From an uncultured Oscillospiraceae bacterium (lineage in GTDB: Bacteria > Bacillota > Clostridia > Oscillospirales > Oscillospiraceae): a stretch of DNA of 10,238 nucleotides. The stretch's first letter is position 1. Each line of letters opens with the position of its first letter. Below are positions 7,179-10,238 of this stretch, piece by piece. The position numbers were made by a program, and so were the translations under genes. The notes under the pieces are model-generated. The model saw only the letters and a program-made list of their open reading frames with translations, made no database searches and was not told the origin of the DNA. The stretch lies in assembly GCA_900758955.1 (NCBI GenBank), contig CAAETL010000084.1:1-10238 (forward strand), read 5' to 3'.

Positions 7179-7715
7179 TTAGACGCAGTCCTGCTGTTGA
7201 AGCAGCTCCAGGGCTTCCGCAAAGCTGACGCAGAGAGCATACCGCTGATCCCAGATCAAGTCACGATTGTAACGGCAGGAATCCTCTGCGGACAAAAATG
7301 CATTATCCACCGTCGTGGTACAGGATGCGGGCACAATCATTTGGAAGCCCCGTTCAAACCCGCTTTTCACCGTTGCGTCAATACAGTATTCCGTTTGAAG
7401 CCCCGCCACGATTACTTTGTCCTCCCGTCCGGCGGTCAGAATGTCTGCCAGGCCGGTACCTAGGAAAGCGCTGTTGGCGGTTTTATCAAGTATCTTTTCT
7501 CCCACAGCGGGTTGGAACTCCTCATAGATTTCAAAACCAGGGGTTCCTTTCACCACTTCCCCGCCCGGGCCGTCGTCGTGGCGCACATAGATCACTTCCA
7601 CAGCTTGTTCCCTGGCGGTCCGAATCAGCTCTTTTACTTGAGAAACAAAGGTCTCAAACTGGTACAGCCTTTGATTTGTCATGGCTTTTTGGGTATCCAC
7701 AATCAATAAAACCAT
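7179..7715 (-). CDS. Isochorismatase-family cysteine hydrolase
   Basis: A 178-residue protein with the alpha/beta fold of isochorismatase-like hydrolases (nicotinamidase, N-carbamoylsarcosine amidase and related enzymes). The catalytic triad is visible as Asp7 in LLIVDTQ, Lys78 in KILDKTANSAF and nucleophile Cys111 in AGLQTEYC, the last after the family's usual glycine/cis-peptide turn. It should be a soluble hydrolase of an amide or vinyl-ether bond; the exact substrate cannot be deduced. The metal-binding DxH motif of nicotinamidases is not evident, so I do not call it PncA. The frame continues upstream to 7895, but AGGAGG 9 nt before the ATG at 7715 fixes the start there; the upstream extension would run through an inverted repeat and the end of the cyclophilin gene. 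It may be the third gene of the peptidase/cyclophilin group or have its own promoter. Confidence 0.88.
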   Translation of the reverse strand: MVLLIVDTQKAMTNQRLYQFETFVSQVKELIRTAREQAVEVIYVRHDDGPGGEVVKGTPGFEIYEEFQPAVGEKILDKTANSAFLGTGLADILTAGREDKVIVAGLQTEYCIDATVKSGFERGFQMIVPASCTTTVDNAFLSAEDSCRYNRDLIWDQRYALCVSFAEALELLQQQDCV

Positions 7716-7724
7716 GGGGCATTT

Positions 7725-7730
7725 CCTCCT
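7725..7730 (-). promoter_or_regulatory. Ribosome-binding site of the isochorismatase-like gene
   Basis: A perfect AGGAGG on the minus strand, 9 nt from the ATG at 7715, which selects this start over in-frame ATGs at 7742 and 7895. Confidence 0.8.
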
Positions 7731-7751
7731 GAATGCAGTCATGAACGGATC

Positions 7752-7785
7752 GAACGGCGGTACCAGTATGCTAGTACCGCCGTTC
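7752..7785. repeat. 12-bp perfect inverted repeat in the cyclophilin/isochorismatase gap
   Basis: Arms GAACGGCGGTAC (7752-7763) and GTACCGCCGTTC (7774-7785) enclose a 10-nt loop in which AG/CT can add two more pairs. An outer ATGAA/TTCAT pair (7741-7745 with 7791-7795) widens the symmetry. No T-run follows on either strand, so it is not a standard terminator. It may be a copy of a small palindromic interspersed element or an RNA-processing hairpin; that it is repeated elsewhere in the genome is not shown here. Confidence 0.6.
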
Positions 7786-7818
7786 CGCGTTTCATCCGCA
7801 AGGCCCGGCCCTACTCCA

Positions 7819-8394
7819 TTAGGGAAGAAGGCAGGGCCAATACAGGGGTTTGCTCCCCCCGGTGAGGCGGACGGGCTGCCCATAGTCCACGCCAAAGGTC
7901 TCCACCGTCACCTGCCGTATAAACTCCGGCCGCACCGGGGTATTGATTTTCACATCCGTGCTCTCCGCAAACGGAACGGCATAGGTCTCCACCCGTTCCA
8001 GCCGACGCAGCTCCGTCAGTCCCTCCGTCACCTTACCGAAGATGGGATAGGTGCCGGTGATGGTCGGGCAATGCTCCAAGGGGAAGAAAAACTCCCCGCC
8101 GGCAATTTGGGGCTCTCCGTATCCCCCCAGACCCACGGCGCCGAACTCGGCCTCCAGAAATTGGCCGCTTTTTACATCGTTGGGAATGAAGTAGCAGGCT
8201 TCGGGATTGTGAAAGGCATGGTAGCTCATATCCAGCACCCAGCCCGGAACAATCCGCTCGATGGGGTAGTGGTCAAACACGCCTTTCCGAGCCAGATAGA
8301 CAAAACTGGTCACCGCATGGGGGGCGATTTCCGGATACAGCTCCATTCGGATGACGCCGCCGCTTCCCAGCGTCATGGTTGCAATCGGATTCAT
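7819..8394 (-). CDS. Cyclophilin-type peptidyl-prolyl cis-trans isomerase, divergent
   Basis: A 191-residue protein with the order of cyclophilin elements: GVIRMELYPEIAPHAVTSFVYLARKGVFD near the N-terminus (residues 13-41, cyclophilin strand and helix), IERIVPGWVLDMS (45-57, the counterpart of the FHRVIPGFMIQGGD segment), GGEFFFP (99-105) and PIFGKVTEGL (117-126). Catalytic Arg corresponds to Arg47. The usual QGGD after it is replaced by DMSY, and the Trp/His of the proline pocket are not evident, so activity may be weak or the substrate unusual. No signal peptide is seen, so it is probably cytoplasmic. The ATG at 8394 follows AAAGGAGAAG, 13 bp after the stop of the M24 peptidase gene, so the two are very likely co-transcribed. 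The last 20 or so residues (TGGSKPLYWPCLLP at the end) look unlike the family and are encoded right beside the inverted repeat. Confidence 0.82.
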   Translation of the reverse strand: MNPIATMTLGSGGVIRMELYPEIAPHAVTSFVYLARKGVFDHYPIERIVPGWVLDMSYHAFHNPEACYFIPNDVKSGQFLEAEFGAVGLGGYGEPQIAGGEFFFPLEHCPTITGTYPIFGKVTEGLTELRRLERVETYAVPFAESTDVKINTPVRPEFIRQVTVETFGVDYGQPVRLTGGSKPLYWPCLLP

Positions 8395-8407
8395 ATGATC
8401 TTCTCCT

Positions 8408-9484
8408 TTACGGAATGATTTCCAGCTCCTTGGAGCGCTGATTCAGCACCTCGCACCCGGTCTCTGTGACCAGCACCAGATCCTCGATCCGCACGCCCAT
8501 TTCACCCTCCAGGTAAATGCCCGGCTCGATAGAGAAAATATTCCCCGGCGCTGCCAGCTCCTCGGAGGCGGCGGAGACATCTCCAAAGTCGTGGGTCTCC
8601 AATCCAATGAAATGGCCCAGCCGGTGCGTGAAGCGGGGGCCGTACCCCGCCTGGGTAATCACATCCCGGGCGATGGCGTCCAGCCGCTTGAGGGGCGTCC
8701 CCGGCCGGACGGCCAATTCCGCCTGGAAATTGGCCTCTTTCACGATCTCATAGATGATTTTCTGCCGAGGGGTAACCGATTGATAGAAATAGGTGCGGGT
8801 CATATCTGAGCAATAGCCCTGGTAGGTACAGCCCACATCGAAGAGGACGCAGTCCCCCGGGCTCAGTTTGGTGCCGTCGGGATAGTGGTGTCCGCTGGCG
8901 GCGTTGGCGCCAAAGGCCACCAGGGGTTCAAAGCTGAAATCCTCCGCCCCCAGTTCCTGGTAAATTTTCTTCATCTGTTCGGCTACGTCCCGCTCCGTGA
9001 CCCCCGTGTGTACCAGGGTCTTGAATCTCTCCATGGCCTGATCGTTGATTTGGGAGGCCCTGCGCATCAGGGTAATCTCCTGGGCATCCTTGACGCTTCT
9101 CGCCAAATCCAGCGCCAGGGAGGCGTTGCGGTACCCCGTCGCCGCCTGACGCTCCATCAGAGGCAGCAAAAACCGAGCCGCCATATTTTTATCCACGCCC
9201 AGGGGCTCCTTGGGGTCCACTGCCCGGGAGACCAGATCCAAGTAGGGGTCCGTATCGGAAAACCGGACCTTTTCCACGCCCAAATCCTCCGGGACGGTTT
9301 CCAGCAGATTGATGAAAATTTTATGGCTGCCATTTCGATTCAAATACAGGGCGTAAAACCGTTCCAGGGGTTTGATTAGCCGCCCAGTAAGGTAAAAAAT
9401 GGAGATTGGGTCAGTGACCAGCATTTGATTGAGCCCCATCCGCTCCAAGTTTGCCAGCACCGCCTCCACGCGATTTTGTTTCAT
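8408..9484 (-). CDS. M24-family metallopeptidase (Xaa-Pro aminopeptidase/dipeptidase-like)
   Basis: A 358-residue cytoplasmic peptidase of the usual length for bacterial PepP/PepQ-like enzymes. The N-terminal creatinase-like domain (about 1-130) includes the typical ISIFYLTGRL stretch. The pita-bread catalytic domain (about 135-350) has all five metal ligands: Asp216 and Asp227 (FDVGCTYQGYCSDMTRTY), His291 (LGHFIGLETHD), Glu320 (SIEPGIY) and Glu334 (VRIED). Such enzymes remove residues next to proline and bind two Mn or Co ions; whether this one prefers X-Pro dipeptides or longer peptides is not clear from sequence. The ATG at 9484 is preceded by AAAGGTGG. It heads the group peptidase, cyclophilin and possibly isochorismatase-like gene. 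No convincing promoter was found in the 156 bp upstream. Confidence 0.92.
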   Translation of the reverse strand: MKQNRVEAVLANLERMGLNQMLVTDPISIFYLTGRLIKPLERFYALYLNRNGSHKIFINLLETVPEDLGVEKVRFSDTDPYLDLVSRAVDPKEPLGVDKNMAARFLLPLMERQAATGYRNASLALDLARSVKDAQEITLMRRASQINDQAMERFKTLVHTGVTERDVAEQMKKIYQELGAEDFSFEPLVAFGANAASGHHYPDGTKLSPGDCVLFDVGCTYQGYCSDMTRTYFYQSVTPRQKIIYEIVKEANFQAELAVRPGTPLKRLDAIARDVITQAGYGPRFTHRLGHFIGLETHDFGDVSAASEELAAPGNIFSIEPGIYLEGEMGVRIEDLVLVTETGCEVLNQRSKELEIIP

Positions 9485-9590
9485 AGCATTTCCACCTTTT
9501 TGTTCCTCTTTCCGCCGGCCCCATCTGTTCTGCTGTGCGCTTGATAAACGGGCCGGCAGGTTCAGGGTATCACAATTTCCGGTAAATCAC

Positions 9591-9627
9591 AATCGGCCTG
9601 ACGCGAAAACTCCGCGTCAGGCCGATT
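9591..9627 (-). terminator. Probable terminator after the hydantoinase B gene (15-bp perfect stem)
   Basis: Arms AATCGGCCTGACGCG (9591-9605) and CGCGTCAGGCCGATT (9613-9627) flank a 7-nt loop, 13 bp beyond the stop of the minus-strand hydantoinase gene. The clear T-run (TTTCTTTTTG) lies on the plus-strand side, while the minus-strand side continues ATTGTGATTT. It may work in both directions; the position argues for termination of the hydantoinase transcript. Confidence 0.65.
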
Positions 9628-9640
9628 TCTTTTTGAGTAA

Positions 9641-10238
9641 TTACCCCTGCTGGGCCGCCAAAAACGCCTTACGCGCCTGGGTAACCCCAGTCACGGCGAA
9701 GGTAACGGGGTCCACTTCCACCCCGTAGATCTCCCGGGCGTCCTGCACGGTAATGTATTCGTTTTTCACGTCCATGGCTACCCGGGTCTCCTCCCGCGCC
9801 AGGGGATTGCCATAGCCGCCGCCGGTGCCGGTGACCATACGGACCACGTCCCCCTTCTTCATGGGAATGCGGTTGCCGCTGCCAAAGGGTCCGTCGTGGG
9901 CGCCGTCGGTGCGGATAAAATCAAACCCATTGGGCGAACCAGGGTGTCCGCCGGCGTATCCCCAGGCGGGAGTCTCATGGCGGCCGTAGGCGCCGCCGAA
10001 GTCCATGTTGTCGTTGAGGGCTTCATGACCCAGAATCAGGCCGTAACCGCCCCGGAACCGTCCCGCGCCGGCGTTGTCGGTATTCAGCGCGTATTCCGTA
10101 ATTTTAATCCCGAATTTGGACTCCAAAATCTCCACAGGAATATTGTAGGTCTCCCCGTCGCCGGTGCAGAACTGGCAGGAGTCTCCGTCCCGGTCAAATC
10201 CGGCGCCCCAGCCGCCCAGGGTGGGGCCGCAGTTTACA
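9641..10238 (-). CDS. Hydantoinase B/oxoprolinase-family protein (C-terminal part; N-terminus beyond right edge)
   Basis: The minus-strand frame is open to the right edge and gives the last 199 residues of a protein that is usually about 500-600 long. Family landmarks are LGGWGAG near the edge, NIPVEILESKFGI, GAGRFRGGYGLILGHE, a Gly-rich TGTGGGYGNPLAREE segment, and a final block with YITVQDAREIYGV, as in HyuB/acetone-carboxylase-alpha-like proteins. With a HyuA-type ATPase partner these enzymes carry out ATP-dependent hydrolysis of hydantoins or 5-oxoproline, or carboxylation of ketones; the substrate cannot be chosen here and the partner gene would lie outside the window. An in-frame ATG at 10135 is internal to conserved sequence and is not the start. 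The gene ends just before a strong hairpin. Confidence 0.9.
   Translation of the reverse strand, partial: VNCGPTLGGWGAGFDRDGDSCQFCTGDGETYNIPVEILESKFGIKITEYALNTDNAGAGRFRGGYGLILGHEALNDNMDFGGAYGRHETPAWGYAGGHPGSPNGFDFIRTDGAHDGPFGSGNRIPMKKGDVVRMVTGTGGGYGNPLAREETRVAMDVKNEYITVQDAREIYGVEVDPVTFAVTGVTQARKAFLAAQQG

Noticed and set aside
7807..7838. Inverted GGCCCT/AGGGCC arms around the cyclophilin stop codon
   Set aside because: Arms of six bases with a 20-base spacer and no T-run; too weak for a terminator, although they may be part of the neighbouring palindromic element.
7681..8418. Plus-strand frame of 245 codons across the cyclophilin gene and the inverted repeat
   Set aside because: It is antisense to a recognisable cyclophilin and to the start of the isochorismatase-like gene, and shows no domain of its own.

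Overview
The window looks like a Gram-positive, fairly GC-rich anaerobe of the class Clostridia, most likely a gut Oscillospiraceae relative such as the Flavonifractor/Oscillibacter/Lawsonibacter group. This is inferred from the BceRS-type two-component pair, the Gram-positive lipoprotein signal, strong AGGAGG ribosome-binding sites, and the mix of a hydantoinase-B protein, an M24 peptidase and a cyclophilin. No rRNA or marker gene is present to confirm it. All genes but one lie on the minus strand.

Left part (1-6305), read right to left. A consensus-like promoter (TTGAAC-17 bp-TATAAT) drives an approximately 144-nt leader and then four tightly packed genes. They encode (i) a lipoprotein extracellular solute-binding protein, (ii) a 1017-residue membrane protein with a Cache-like outer domain, HAMP, PAS-like, GGDEF and EAL domains, (iii) an OmpR-type response regulator of BceR type, and (iv) its intramembrane-sensing histidine kinase of BceS type, which runs off the left edge. 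Intergenic gaps are 24, 14 and 1 bp with no terminator between, so this reads as one transcription unit. It appears to join ligand capture at the cell surface, c-di-GMP turnover and a BceRS-like phosphorelay. No transporter permease gene is present. This operon is the most interesting thing in the window.

Middle (6127-7138). A 316-bp divergent intergenic region holds both promoters and, between them, a GGCCCA-N14-TGGGCC dyad that could serve both. It is followed by the only plus-strand gene, a short epoxyqueuosine-reductase-like protein with eight cysteines suited to two 4Fe-4S clusters. Its base composition looks poorer in GC than its neighbours.

Right part (7179-9484), minus strand. An M24 (Xaa-Pro aminopeptidase-like) peptidase gene is followed 13 bp later by a divergent cyclophilin-type prolyl isomerase. 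After a 103-bp gap carrying a 12-bp perfect inverted repeat comes an isochorismatase-family hydrolase. The first two act on X-Pro bonds or peptides and may be a functional pair.

Right edge (9591-10238). The C-terminal part of a hydantoinase B/oxoprolinase-family protein enters from the right and is followed by a 15-bp perfect hairpin that is probably its terminator. No tRNA, rRNA, CRISPR array or transposase was seen.
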